Assembly (NCBI GenBank): GCA_013290035.1
Contig: JABCYT010000007.1
Location: 1 to 16,921 of the forward strand
Reading direction: 5' to 3'
Source of the DNA: Alphaproteobacteria bacterium
GTDB taxonomy: Bacteria; Pseudomonadota; Alphaproteobacteria; Reyranellales; Reyranellaceae
Length of the DNA: 16,921 bases
In this document: positions 1 through 7,394 of the stretch, piece by piece
Numbering within the stretch: position 1 is the first letter of the stretch
How the letters are laid out: each line of letters starts with the position of its first letter
Position numbers and translations under genes: made by a program
The notes under the pieces: generated by a model
The model's database searches: none
Seen by the model: the letters and a program-made list of their open reading frames with translations, nothing else
What the model was told of the DNA's origin: nothing

Positions 1-591
1 GCCAATGGCTGGCGCGCTTGGCTGTGGCGGCATCACGTAAAGTGGAGCGTGGTTCTGAAGTTCGGATCCGGCGCCGCGGCCTCGCTGATCGTCTTCTCCT
101 TCTTCGACTTCGTGCCCGACAAGGCGCTGGTGCTGATGATGGTGGGGCTGATGCCCTTCATTGCCCTGGCGGTGCCGCAGCGCATCGCCCCCGACATCGA
201 GCGCGGCGGCCAGGCCTTCCTGGCGGGCATGATCGGCGGCGCCATGCAACTGGTGTCCGGCGTCACCGGGCCGCTGCTCGACATCTTCTATGTGCGCACC
301 GGCATGACCCGGCAGGTCAATGTCGCCACCAAGGCGGCGGCCCAGGTGCTGGGCCACCTCTCCAAGGTCGCCTATTTCGCCGGCGTGATCGAAGGCCCCG
401 CCGGCCGCGACCTCGAACAGTGGCTGGTCATGGCCTATGCCGCCTGCTTCGCCGTGCTGGGCACGACCTTGTCGCGCAGTCTTCTCGACCGCATGTCGGA
501 CAAGCAGTTCTATCGCTGGACGCGCCGCGTGATCCTGGGGGTGGGAGCGGTCTATGCTGGGCAGGGCTTCTGGTTGATGGTGACGCGATGA
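1..591 (+). CDS. TauE/SafE-family membrane transporter, 3' part
   Basis: The frame is open from base 1 without a start, so this is the C-terminal ~196 residues of a longer gene. Several hydrophobic segments are visible: around residues 20-35, 40-56, 75-100, 120-135, 145-158 and 180-193. Glycine-rich turns such as FLAGMIGGAMQLVSGVTGP separate them. The TauE/SafE family (about 250 residues) is predicted to export or import sulfite, sulfoacetate or other organic anions across the inner membrane. The closing pattern, an LLDRMSDKQFYRWTR loop before a final helix, is typical of the family. It overlaps the next gene by 4 bp (ATGA), so the two are probably translated in a coupled way. The transported substrate cannot be told from the sequence. 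Confidence 0.82.
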   Translation, partial: ANGWRAWLWRHHVKWSVVLKFGSGAAASLIVFSFFDFVPDKALVLMMVGLMPFIALAVPQRIAPDIERGGQAFLAGMIGGAMQLVSGVTGPLLDIFYVRTGMTRQVNVATKAAAQVLGHLSKVAYFAGVIEGPAGRDLEQWLVMAYAACFAVLGTTLSRSLLDRMSDKQFYRWTRRVILGVGAVYAGQGFWLMVTR

Positions 592-800
592 CCACCGAGA
601 ATGCGAACGTCAAGGCAGAGGTGAGGGCGCTGCTCGACCGGCTGCCCGACGATTGCAGCTTCGCCGACGTGCAGCGCGGCATTGCCGTGCTGATGTGGCC
701 CAAGCGTGAAGACGGCAGCCTGGCGCCGCCGCAACGCCTGGAGCCGGAAGAAGTGAAACGCCGCCTGCGCGAATGGCTGAAGTCGGAGAAGGACAAATGA
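588..800 (+). CDS. small 70-aa cytoplasmic protein of unknown function
   Basis: A 70-residue charged protein whose ATG overlaps the stop of the upstream transporter (ATGA) and whose TGA overlaps the ATG of the downstream crotonase (ATGA). That double coupling is the main reason to call it real. It has no membrane segment or signal peptide. The N-terminal half contains LLDRLPDDCSFADVQ, which faintly resembles the LPDD-x-DIQ segment of small antitoxin-like proteins. No toxin-like partner is adjacent, so I do not call it an antitoxin. The C-terminal third (EPEEVKRRLREWLKSEKDK) looks like an amphipathic helix. Function unknown. Confidence 0.68.
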   Translation: MTTENANVKAEVRALLDRLPDDCSFADVQRGIAVLMWPKREDGSLAPPQRLEPEEVKRRLREWLKSEKDK

Positions 801-1612
801 AGGACAGGGTCTCGATCGATCTCAAGGACGGCGTCGCCGACGTCCGCCTGATCCGCGCCGACAAGATGAACGCGCTCGATCCGGCGATGTTCGAAGGCAT
901 CATCGCAGCGGGCGCCGAGCTCGCGAAGATGAAGGGCTTGCGCGCAGTCGTGCTGTCGGGCGAGGGCAAGGCATTCTGCGCCGGCCTCGACATGGCAAGC
1001 TTCGCGGCGATGAAGCAGGACGGCGACGCGGTGCCGGGCGTGCGCGACCTTACCAAGCGCACGCACGGCATCGCCAACCGGCCGCAGCAATGCGCCTGGC
1101 TGTGGCGCGAGCTGCCCGTGCCGGTGATCGCCGCGGTGCATGGCGTGGCCTTCGGCGGCGGCTTCCAGATCGCGCTGGGCGCCGACATGCGCTACGCCAC
1201 GGCCGATACGCGCTTTTCGGTGATGGAGATCAAGTGGGGCCTCGTGCCCGACCTCGCCGGCACGCAGCTCATGCGCCATCTGGCGCGCGAGGACGTGGTG
1301 CGCGAGCTCACCTACACCGGCCGCATCTTCAACGGCACGGAGGCGCAGCAGCTGGGCTTCGTCACCCGCTTGGTCGACGATCCCCGCGCCGCGGCGCTCG
1401 AAACTGCCCGAGAAATCGCCGGCAAGAGTCCCGACGCCATGCGCGCGGCCAAGCGGCTGCTCAATCTCGCCGTCGCGACCGACGCCAAGGCGGGCCTGTT
1501 GGCCGAGTCGGTCGAGCAGCAGAAGCTGATCGGCTCGCCCAACCAGCTCGAGGCCATCCTGGCGAACCTGCAGAAGCGCGCTGCCAACTACAAGGACCCC
1601 ACCTCACCCTGA
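797..1612 (+). CDS. crotonase / enoyl-CoA hydratase-isomerase family protein
   Basis: A 271-aa protein of normal crotonase length. The first oxyanion-hole region is KAFCAGLDM (residues 58-66); the second is VAFGGGFQIALG (118-128). When aligned by motif to rat mitochondrial enoyl-CoA hydratase, Glu144 is replaced by Gln124 while Glu164 is kept as E144 (VMEIKWG). Asp152 sits eight residues after it, as in dienoyl-CoA isomerases (E196/D204 in rat ECH1). It should bind an acyl-CoA and act as an isomerase or hydratase in a beta-oxidation-like route; the exact reaction is uncertain. I chose the ATG at 797 because it overlaps the preceding stop and follows GGAGAAGG. The last codons and stop (TSP-stop) lie in a palindromic repeat. 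Confidence 0.88.
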   Translation: MKDRVSIDLKDGVADVRLIRADKMNALDPAMFEGIIAAGAELAKMKGLRAVVLSGEGKAFCAGLDMASFAAMKQDGDAVPGVRDLTKRTHGIANRPQQCAWLWRELPVPVIAAVHGVAFGGGFQIALGADMRYATADTRFSVMEIKWGLVPDLAGTQLMRHLAREDVVRELTYTGRIFNGTEAQQLGFVTRLVDDPRAAALETAREIAGKSPDAMRAAKRLLNLAVATDAKAGLLAESVEQQKLIGSPNQLEAILANLQKRAANYKDPTSP

Positions 1613-1709
1613 GGAGCGCGCGCAGCGCGCGTCTCGAAGGGTGGGACCCAGTCATGTTGTAGCCCATGCTTCGAGACGCCACGCTGCGCGCGGCTCCTCA
1701 GCATGAGGT
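1601..1709. repeat. long palindromic intergenic repeat (REP-like)
   Basis: Two arms, 1601-1645 and 1665-1709, are near-perfect inverted copies. Each contains ACCTCA, a short variable step, CTGAGGAGC, a GCGCGCAGCG core, then CGTCTCGAAG. The loop is about 19 nt. The form (CTGAGGAGC...GCGC...GTCTCGAAG with inverted partner) matches palindromic elements I recall as highly repeated between genes in Bradyrhizobium-like alphaproteobacteria; that is memory, not a search. The left arm starts before the upstream crotonase stop at 1610-1612 and so encodes its end. The folded RNA could terminate transcription or protect mRNA ends. Confidence 0.8.
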
Positions 1710-1736
1710 TTCGCTTGTTGCCATGAGGAGGAACAG

Positions 1737-2726
1737 ATGAACCGCCAATGGCTCTACGCCAAGCAGCCCCAGGGCAAGATCGGCGCCGACACGTTCGAGT
1801 GGACCGAAACGGCGATCCCGGTGCCGCGCGACGGCGAGGCGCTGGTGCAGACCCGCATGCTGTCGCTCGATCCCGCCAACCGCGCCTGGATGATGGGCAA
1901 GACCTATCGCGACGCGCTGGAGCCAGGACAGGTGATGAGCGGCTTCGCCATCGGAGAAGTTGTTGAGTCCAAGACGGGCGGATTGAAAGCCGGCGACATC
2001 GTCGAAGGCGATTGGGGCTGGCAGGACTATGCGGCGTTGCCGGCGCGGCGTCTTGCCAAGCGCACGACCCAGGCGCCATTGGAACTCCTGATCGGCCCGC
2101 TCAGCGTCACCGGCCTCACCGCCTATTTCGGCCTGCTCGAGGTCGGCCAGCCCAAGCCCGGCGATACGGTGCTGGTCTCGGCGGCGGCCGGCGCGGTGGG
2201 AACGATGGTCGGCCAGATCGCCAGGCTGGCGGGCTGCCGCGTGGTCGGCACGGCAGGCGGGCAGGACAAGTGCGACTGGCTCACGCGCGAACTCGGCTTC
2301 GATGCGGCCGTCGACTACAAGGCGGGCGGCGTACGCCGCGCGCTGGCGGCGGCCTGTCCCGGCGGCATCGACGTCTACTTCGACAATACCGGTGGCGCGG
2401 TGCTCGAAGCGGCGCTGTCGTTGATGAACCTGCGCGGCCGCATCGTTTGTTGCGGCAACGTCTCGCAATACGACGTCGACAAGCCCGCGCCCGGGCCGAT
2501 GGCGGTGCCGGGCCTCGTGGTCACCAAGCGGCTCAGGATGGAAGGCTTCATCGTCATGGATTTCTACGACCGCCGCGCCGAGGCCGAAGCGCGGCTGGCG
2601 CGCTGGGTAGCCGAGGGCAGGATCAAGGCCGTGGTCGATGTCGTCGACGGCCTCGACAAGGCGCCCGACGCGCTGATCGGCCTTTTTGCCGGCAAGAATC
2701 GCGGCAAGATGGCGGTCAGGGTCTAG
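1737..2726 (+). CDS. NADP-dependent MDR-family oxidoreductase (CurA / prostaglandin-reductase type)
   Basis: A 329-aa medium-chain reductase without the catalytic zinc ligands, so an enone or alkenal reductase type. An N-terminal GroES-like domain (about 1-120) includes QTRMLSLDPANRAWM, as in the curcumin/dihydrocurcumin reductase and leukotriene B4 dehydrogenase group. The Rossmann domain has SAAAGAVGTMVGQIA (148-161), then GTAGGQDKCDWL (171-182), whose Lys178 normally holds the 2'-phosphate of NADPH, and DVYFDNTGG (212-220). The expected reaction is NADPH-dependent reduction of an alpha,beta-unsaturated carbonyl double bond. ATG 1737 follows GAGGAGG by five bases. It lies 124 bp after the crotonase with a palindromic repeat between, and its end overlaps the next convergent gene by 4 bp (2723-2726). 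Confidence 0.9.
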   Translation: MNRQWLYAKQPQGKIGADTFEWTETAIPVPRDGEALVQTRMLSLDPANRAWMMGKTYRDALEPGQVMSGFAIGEVVESKTGGLKAGDIVEGDWGWQDYAALPARRLAKRTTQAPLELLIGPLSVTGLTAYFGLLEVGQPKPGDTVLVSAAAGAVGTMVGQIARLAGCRVVGTAGGQDKCDWLTRELGFDAAVDYKAGGVRRALAAACPGGIDVYFDNTGGAVLEAALSLMNLRGRIVCCGNVSQYDVDKPAPGPMAVPGLVVTKRLRMEGFIVMDFYDRRAEAEARLARWVAEGRIKAVVDVVDGLDKAPDALIGLFAGKNRGKMAVRV

Positions 2727-3535
2727 CGGCCGACGAAGACGGGTTTCCGCTTCTCCACGAACGCCCGCACCGCCTCCTTGTGGTCCTCGGTGCGCGAGGC
2801 CTGCACCAGCCGTTCGGCCTCGCGGTAGAGCGCGGTCGGGTAGTCGACATGCAGCGCATCGTCGAGATTGTCCTTCATGTTGCGCAGCGCCACTCGGGGG
2901 CCTTCGGCCAGCGACTTGGCGAAAGCGAAGGCTTCCTCCTGCAGTTTGTCATCGGCCACGATGCGGTTGACCAGGCCGATCCGCTCGCAGCGCTCGGCAT
3001 CGACTCGTTCGGCGGTGAACATCAGCTCGCGCGCCCGCACCGAGCCCACGGCGCGCGTGAGCAGCCAGGCGATGCCGTAGTCGCCTGAAAGCCCAACCCG
3101 CGCGTAGCCGGTGCTGACGAAGGCCGAGCGAGCGGCGATGCGGATGTCGCAGGCGAGCGCGATGGCAAGGCCGGCGCCGGCGGCCGCGCCGGGCAGCGCG
3201 GCGATGGTCGGCTTGCGCACCGCGACCAGCGCGCCGGTGAGCGCGGCCTGTCGCTGACGCAAATCGGTAACCCGTTCGTCGAAGCCCATCTGGCCGCGCG
3301 GTCCGCGGCCGCCCATGCCCTTGACGTCGCCGCCGCTGCAGAAGGCGGTGCCGGCGCCGGTGATCAGGATGGCGCCGACAGCGGGATCCTCGCCGCGCTC
3401 CTTGATCTGGCTGCGCAGGGCCGGCGTCAGCCTGTCCGACATGGCGTTGCGCGCCTCCGGACGGTTGAGCGTGATCAGCGCCACGCCGTCGCGCACGGCG
3501 CATAAAAGTTCGGTTGTGCCGGTGTCGATTTCCAT
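2723..3535 (-). CDS. PaaG-like crotonase (enoyl-CoA hydratase/isomerase family)
   Basis: A 270-aa crotonase. The N-terminus has the signature LITLNRPEARNAMS (20-33), then TAFCSGGDVKGM (63-74) for the first oxyanion region and GAAAGAGLAIALACDIRIAA (117-135 region) for the second. Both hydratase glutamates are missing: the Glu144 position is Ala124 and the Glu164 position is Tyr144. Asp152 (GLSGDYG) is kept at the position of the single catalytic Asp of PaaG, the oxepin-CoA-forming isomerase of phenylacetate breakdown. An isomerase is therefore more likely than a hydratase. No other paa gene is nearby, so I give no symbol. I chose ATG 3535 over one at 3559 because GGAGGAG precedes it by eight bases. 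Confidence 0.87.
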   Translation of the reverse strand: MEIDTGTTELLCAVRDGVALITLNRPEARNAMSDRLTPALRSQIKERGEDPAVGAILITGAGTAFCSGGDVKGMGGRGPRGQMGFDERVTDLRQRQAALTGALVAVRKPTIAALPGAAAGAGLAIALACDIRIAARSAFVSTGYARVGLSGDYGIAWLLTRAVGSVRARELMFTAERVDAERCERIGLVNRIVADDKLQEEAFAFAKSLAEGPRVALRNMKDNLDDALHVDYPTALYREAERLVQASRTEDHKEAVRAFVEKRKPVFVGR

Positions 3536-3543
3536 GGGACTTT

Positions 3544-3550
3544 CTCCTCC
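3544..3550 (-). promoter_or_regulatory. Shine-Dalgarno fixing the PaaG-like crotonase start
   Basis: Read on the minus strand this is GGAGGAG, eight bases before the ATG at 3535. It supports that start over the in-frame ATG at 3559. It also fills most of the 17-bp gap to the divergent hydrolase, leaving no visible Shine-Dalgarno for that gene. Confidence 0.7.
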
Positions 3551-3552
3551 CC

Positions 3553-4590
3553 ATGACATTCCCGGTCACCGAACACACCGTCAAGACCGCGCGCCATACC
3601 ACGGGCTATCTCGCCTGCGGAGCGGAAGGCGCGCCGCTGCTGATCTTCTGCCACGGCTGGCCGGAACTCTCGCTGTCGTGGCGGCACCAGCTTCCGGCGA
3701 TGGCGGCACTCGGCTTCCGCTGCGTGGCTCCTGACATGCGTGGCTACGGCCGCTCGAGCACCTACGCGCGCCATGAAGACTTCACGCAGGAGCTGATCGC
3801 CGAGGATATGCTGGAACTGCTGTCTTCGCTCGGCCGCGCCCATGGACAAGATCGCGCGGTGTGGGTCGGTCACGACTGGGGCAGTTCGGTGGTGTGGAAC
3901 GTGGCGTCGCACCATCCGGAAAAGACGGCGGGCGTGGCGAGCCTCTGCGTGCCCTATATCGCGGCGGGCAACAATGTCGAGAACAGGCTGCCGCTCGTCG
4001 ACCGCTCGGTCTATCCCGTCGATCTCTATCCCGTCGGCCAGTGGGACTATCACTTCTTCTATGAGGAGAACTTCGACAAGGTGCGCGCCGACTTCGAGGC
4101 CAACATCCGCAACGCCGTGAAGGCGATGTTCCGCAAGGGCAATCCGGCGAGCGTCGGCAAGCCGGCCGCGACGGCGTCGGTGCGCCGGAACGGCGGCTGG
4201 TTCGGCGGCGGCGCCTGTCCCGACGTGCCGCGCGATGGCGATGTGATCACCGAGCAGGATCTCGAAGCCTACACCGCGGCGCTGACGCGCAACGGCTTCT
4301 TCGGGCCGAATTCCTGGTACATGAACCACAAGGCAAACGGCGAATACGCCAAGCGATCGAAGGCACCCCGGCTCGCGATGCCGGTGCTGTTCCTGCACGG
4401 CGCCTACGACACGACCTGCGAGACGGTGAACTCGCGCTTCGCGGAGCCGATGCGCCGCGACTGCGCGGACCTCACCGAAGTGGTCGTGAAATCCGGCCAC
4501 TGGATGGCGCAAGAACAGCCGGCTGCGGTAAACGCCGCACTTGCCAGGTGGCTGGCCATGAAGCTGCCGGGATATTGGAGTCTGGCATGA
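3553..4590 (+). CDS. alpha/beta hydrolase, epoxide-hydrolase type (copy 1)
   Basis: A 345-aa protein with the full epoxide-hydrolase pattern. HGWPE (34-38) is the HGxP oxyanion motif, DMRGYGRSS (61-69) follows, GHDWG (106-110) carries the nucleophile Asp108, HGAYD holds the likely acid Asp286, and GHWMAQEQP holds the base His316. The cap domain spans about 130-240 and contains tyrosines that could polarise the epoxide. The expected reaction is epoxide + water to vicinal diol through an aspartyl ester; a haloalkane or ester substrate is less likely because HGxP is HGWP. I chose ATG 3553 because the paralogue next door starts with the same MTF-VTEHTVKT sequence, although no Shine-Dalgarno precedes it. 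It overlaps copy 2 by ATGA. Confidence 0.88.
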   Translation: MTFPVTEHTVKTARHTTGYLACGAEGAPLLIFCHGWPELSLSWRHQLPAMAALGFRCVAPDMRGYGRSSTYARHEDFTQELIAEDMLELLSSLGRAHGQDRAVWVGHDWGSSVVWNVASHHPEKTAGVASLCVPYIAAGNNVENRLPLVDRSVYPVDLYPVGQWDYHFFYEENFDKVRADFEANIRNAVKAMFRKGNPASVGKPAATASVRRNGGWFGGGACPDVPRDGDVITEQDLEAYTAALTRNGFFGPNSWYMNHKANGEYAKRSKAPRLAMPVLFLHGAYDTTCETVNSRFAEPMRRDCADLTEVVVKSGHWMAQEQPAAVNAALARWLAMKLPGYWSLA

Positions 4591-5612
4591 CGTTTTCGGT
4601 GACAGAACACACCGTCAAGACCAACCGCCACACCACGGGCTATCTCGCCTGCGGAGCGGAAGGCGCGCCGCTCCTGGTCTTCTGCCATGGCTGGCCCGAG
4701 CTCTCGCTGTCCTGGCGGCACCAGCTTCCGGCGATGGCCGCGCTCGGCTTCCGTTGCGTGGCGCCCGACATGCGCGGCTATGGCCGCTCCAGCACCTACA
4801 AGCGCCACGAGGATTTTGCCCAGGAGCTGATCGTCCAGGATATGCTGGAGCTGCTGGCCTCGCTCGGCCGCGACAAGGCCGTGTGGATCGGCCACGACTG
4901 GGGCAGCCCCGTGGTGTGGAACATGGCTGCCCATCATCCCGACAAGACGGTGGGCGTGGCGAGCCTGTGCGTGCCTTATCTTGCGTCCGGCTTCACCCTG
5001 GAAGCCGTGGTGCGGCTGGTCGACCGCAAGGTCTATCCCGAGGCCGAGTTTCCGGCCGGGCAGTGGGACTACCAGTTCTTCTACGAGGAGAGCTTCGATG
5101 AGGCCTGCGAGGGCTTCGAAGCCAACATCCGCAATGTGGTGAAGGCGTTGTTCCGCAAGGGCGATCCCAAGGCGGTGGGCAAGCCCAGCCGCACGGCGTC
5201 GGTGCGCAGGAACGGCGGCTGGGCAGGCAGCGCGGGTTTCCCGGACGTGCCGCGCGACCCCGACGTCATCACCGAGCAGGACATGGAGGCCTATACCGCG
5301 GCGCTGACGCGGAACGGCTTCTTCGGACCGGACTCCTGGTACATGAACCACAAGGCCAACGGCGCCTATGCCAAGCGTGCGCAGAACGGCGGCAAGCTCT
5401 CGATGCCCGTGCTGTTCCTGCATGGTGCCTACGATACGACCTGCGAGACCATGCATTCGAGGCTCGCCGCGCCGATGCGGCAGGATTGCAGCAATCTCAC
5501 CGAGGTCGTGGTGAACTCCGGGCATTGGATGGCGCAGGAACAGCCGGTCGCGGTCAATGCCGCGCTGGCAAAGTGGCTGGCAACCAAGTTGCCGGACTAC
5601 TGGAAGGCCTGA
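4587..5612 (+). CDS. alpha/beta hydrolase, epoxide-hydrolase type (copy 2)
   Basis: A 341-aa tandem paralogue of the preceding gene, coupled to it by an ATGA overlap. It keeps HGWPE (34-38), GHDWG with nucleophile Asp104, HGAYD with Asp283 and GHW with His313, so it should be active. In the first 94 residues I count eight substitutions relative to copy 1. After that copy 2 lacks a four-residue stretch at about residue 95, and the cap (about 130-220) differs much more. This suggests the two share chemistry but differ in substrate. A secreted RcnB-like gene starts two bases after its stop. Confidence 0.88.
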   Translation: MTFSVTEHTVKTNRHTTGYLACGAEGAPLLVFCHGWPELSLSWRHQLPAMAALGFRCVAPDMRGYGRSSTYKRHEDFAQELIVQDMLELLASLGRDKAVWIGHDWGSPVVWNMAAHHPDKTVGVASLCVPYLASGFTLEAVVRLVDRKVYPEAEFPAGQWDYQFFYEESFDEACEGFEANIRNVVKALFRKGDPKAVGKPSRTASVRRNGGWAGSAGFPDVPRDPDVITEQDMEAYTAALTRNGFFGPDSWYMNHKANGAYAKRAQNGGKLSMPVLFLHGAYDTTCETMHSRLAAPMRQDCSNLTEVVVNSGHWMAQEQPVAVNAALAKWLATKLPDYWKA

Positions 5613-5614
5613 CG

Positions 5615-6058
5615 ATGCGCGCCTTTTCGATCCTGCTTGTGTCGCTCGCGAGCCTGGGGCCGGCTTGGCCGACGTTGGCGCAGCCGGCACCGGCGCCCAA
5701 GGACAAGCCATCCGTACCCGACCGGCCGCTGCCGACACTCAACATGGTGGTGTCGCAGCGCGACCGCGATGCGCTTTACACCTTCTACCGCGCGGAGGTC
5801 GAAGCCGGCCGCTGCCCTGCGCCTTTGGTCAAGAAGAGCAACGTCTGTTCGCCGCCGCCGGCCGGAAAGCAGGTCTGGAAAATGGACCAGCCGCTGCCCG
5901 ACGGTGTTGCGGGCGAGGCGCTGCCGGCGGCGCTGATCGCCAAGCTCTCGCCGTCGCCGGCGGGCTATCAATATCTGCGCGTCGACAACGACATCCTGAT
6001 CGTGGGCGTGGGCACGCGCAGCGTCGCCGCCCTGGTCGCCGATCTCAGCCGTCTCTAG
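5615..6058 (+). CDS. RcnB-like periplasmic protein
   Basis: A 147-aa protein with a signal peptide (MRAFSILLVSLASLGPAWPTLAQ, probable cleavage near residue 22 after TLA). It then has a proline-rich linker and a compact C-terminal domain. The pair Cys67 and Cys78 in GRCPAPLVKKSNVCSPP matches the CPPGLAKKxxGCLPPG pattern I know from RcnB/CigR-like proteins. QPLPDGV (92-98) and GYQYLRVDNDILIVGVGT (117-134) match the rest of that domain. E. coli RcnB is a periplasmic factor in nickel/cobalt homeostasis; most homologues have no known role. No metal transporter is adjacent, so a metal role here is only inferred from family. It starts two bases after the hydrolase stop, and its TAG overlaps the stop of the convergent GFA gene. 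Confidence 0.72.
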   Translation: MRAFSILLVSLASLGPAWPTLAQPAPAPKDKPSVPDRPLPTLNMVVSQRDRDALYTFYRAEVEAGRCPAPLVKKSNVCSPPPAGKQVWKMDQPLPDGVAGEALPAALIAKLSPSPAGYQYLRVDNDILIVGVGTRSVAALVADLSRL

Positions 6059-6537
6059 TTGCGCCTGAGGGCCGCCCGCCGCTCCAGGCTCTCCTTCGGC
6101 CACATCCTGCTGGCCTGGTAATACTCCTCCACCGCCGGGGCACCTTCGGGCAGCACCACCCAGGGCTGCTTGGACATGGTGAAGATATGGATGTCGGGCG
6201 GCACGCGGTCGGGTTCGTCGAGCGTGCCGACGCGAACGAAGCGCAGCGCATCGCCGGCGCCCGCGTAGTTGCTCCACACCGCGATGCGACACCGGGGGCA
6301 GCGCCAGATCTTCTGGTCCTTGCCGCTCGCCGACGGCGTCATCACCGCCTCGGGCTCGCCTGCCAGCAACTCGACCCTGTCGGCCTCGATCATGGCGTTG
6401 AGCGCAAACGATGCGCCGGTCTCGCGCTGGCACCAGCGGCAGTGGCAGCAATGCACGAACAATGGCCGGGACGTCATGCGATAGCGCACATGGCGGCAGG
6501 TGCAGCCGCCTTCGTAGGGGGTCGAGTTGCTGGCCAT
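6055..6537 (-). CDS. GFA-family zinc protein (glutathione-dependent formaldehyde-activating-like)
   Basis: A 160-aa protein with the family's cysteine pattern. GCTCRHVRY (11-19) gives Cys12 and Cys14. CCHCRWCQRETG (30-41) gives the CxxC-type catalytic zinc ligands, and CPRC (80-83) closes the structural zinc site. The family founder, Gfa, was proposed to speed formation of S-hydroxymethylglutathione from formaldehyde and glutathione; most members, including this one, have no tested role. The ATG at 6537 is the only in-frame start giving the expected length, and minus-strand GGGAG lies about eight bases upstream. It is divergent from the SDR (60 bp gap) and shares the CTAG at 6055-6058 with the RcnB-like gene. 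Confidence 0.85.
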   Translation of the reverse strand: MASNSTPYEGGCTCRHVRYRMTSRPLFVHCCHCRWCQRETGASFALNAMIEADRVELLAGEPEAVMTPSASGKDQKIWRCPRCRIAVWSNYAGAGDALRFVRVGTLDEPDRVPPDIHIFTMSKQPWVVLPEGAPAVEEYYQASRMWPKESLERRAALRRN

Positions 6538-6597
6538 GGCGCGAGGCTCCCGGCTAAGGTTCGCCGACGAAATAGCATCGGATCGAGGGGGAGAGAA

Positions 6598-7386
6598 ATG
6601 GTCGGACGTCTCGAGGGCAAGGTGGCGGTGGTGACGGGTGCGGCGCCGCGCGGCGAGGGTGTCGGCAACGGCATGGCGACGGCCGTCCTGTTCGCGCGCG
6701 AGGGCGCGAAGGTGGTGCTGGTCAATCGCAGCGCCGAGCGCGCCGACAAGCTCGCCCGGCAGATCAAGGACGAAGGCGGCGAGGCCGCCGTGTTCGCGGG
6801 CGACGTTGCCAAGGCCGACGCGGCGGAGGCGATGGCGGAGTTCGCCGTCAAGAAGTACGGGCGTCTCGATATCCTGCACAACAATGTCGGCATCGGCGCG
6901 CCGGGCACGCCGGAGACCGTGACCCTGGCCGACTGGCACAAGGTGCTGGAGGCCAACCTCACCACCACCATGCTGTGCACCAAGTACTGCCTCCCGAAGA
7001 TGAAGCAAGGCGGCGGCGGCTCGATCATCATGGTGTCGTCGATCGCGGGTGCCCTCGGCCTGATCGGCAGCCCGGGCGCCGTCGCCTATGCGACCGCCAA
7101 GGCGGGCCTGCACGGCTTCACCATGTCCGTGGCGGCGGATTACGCGACGCAGAACATCCGGGCCAACTGCATTGTCGTGGGCTCGGTGCATACGCCCATG
7201 GTGGCGCACATGGGTGCCGAGGCGCGCGAGCGGCGCAAGAACATGGTGCCAATGAAGACCGAGGGCACCGCCTGGGACATCGCCCATGGCGCGGTCTATC
7301 TTGCCTCCGACGAATCGCGCTGGGTGACCGGCTTGCTGCTGCCGATCGATGGCGGGCTGCTGGCACTGCGGCAATGGCCGCGTTAG
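6598..7386 (+). CDS. short-chain dehydrogenase/reductase (SDR)
   Basis: A 262-aa classical SDR. The cofactor motif is TGAAPRGEGVGNG (13-25), longer by one or more residues than the usual TGxxxGxG. NNVG (95-98), Asn120, Ser147/148 (MVSSIAG) and YATAK (164-168) make up the standard tetrad. The C-terminus VTGLLLPIDGG (243-253) is typical. It should oxidise an alcohol or reduce a ketone with NAD(P)H. Asn43-Arg44 after strand two (VLVNRS) is compatible with NADP binding, but this is not decisive. The start has a strong GGGGGAGAG four to ten bases before ATG 6598. It is separately transcribed from the divergent GFA gene and ends before a palindromic repeat. Confidence 0.9.
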   Translation: MVGRLEGKVAVVTGAAPRGEGVGNGMATAVLFAREGAKVVLVNRSAERADKLARQIKDEGGEAAVFAGDVAKADAAEAMAEFAVKKYGRLDILHNNVGIGAPGTPETVTLADWHKVLEANLTTTMLCTKYCLPKMKQGGGGSIIMVSSIAGALGLIGSPGAVAYATAKAGLHGFTMSVAADYATQNIRANCIVVGSVHTPMVAHMGAEARERRKNMVPMKTEGTAWDIAHGAVYLASDESRWVTGLLLPIDGGLLALRQWPR

Positions 7387-7394
7387 GTCGCCGC

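Noticed and set aside
588..800. Antitoxin of a toxin-antitoxin pair
   Set aside because: Only a faint LPDD-like segment is shared, and neither neighbour resembles a toxin.
428..1279. A 283-codon minus-strand frame across the small gene and crotonase
   Set aside because: It is antisense to two genes supported by coupled overlaps and family motifs.
1601..1709. Rho-independent terminator for the first crotonase
   Set aside because: The palindrome is very long and not followed by a T-run. A repeat element explains it better, though it may still affect termination.
2723..3535. A phenylacetate (paa) pathway cluster
   Set aside because: The crotonase is PaaG-like in one residue, but no PaaABCDE, PaaK or PaaZ-like gene is in the window.
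6538..7374. Upstream extension of the GFA frame to 7374 on the minus strand
   Set aside because: The extension is antisense to the SDR and has no family similarity. GFA proteins start close to the first Cys pair, as with the ATG at 6537.
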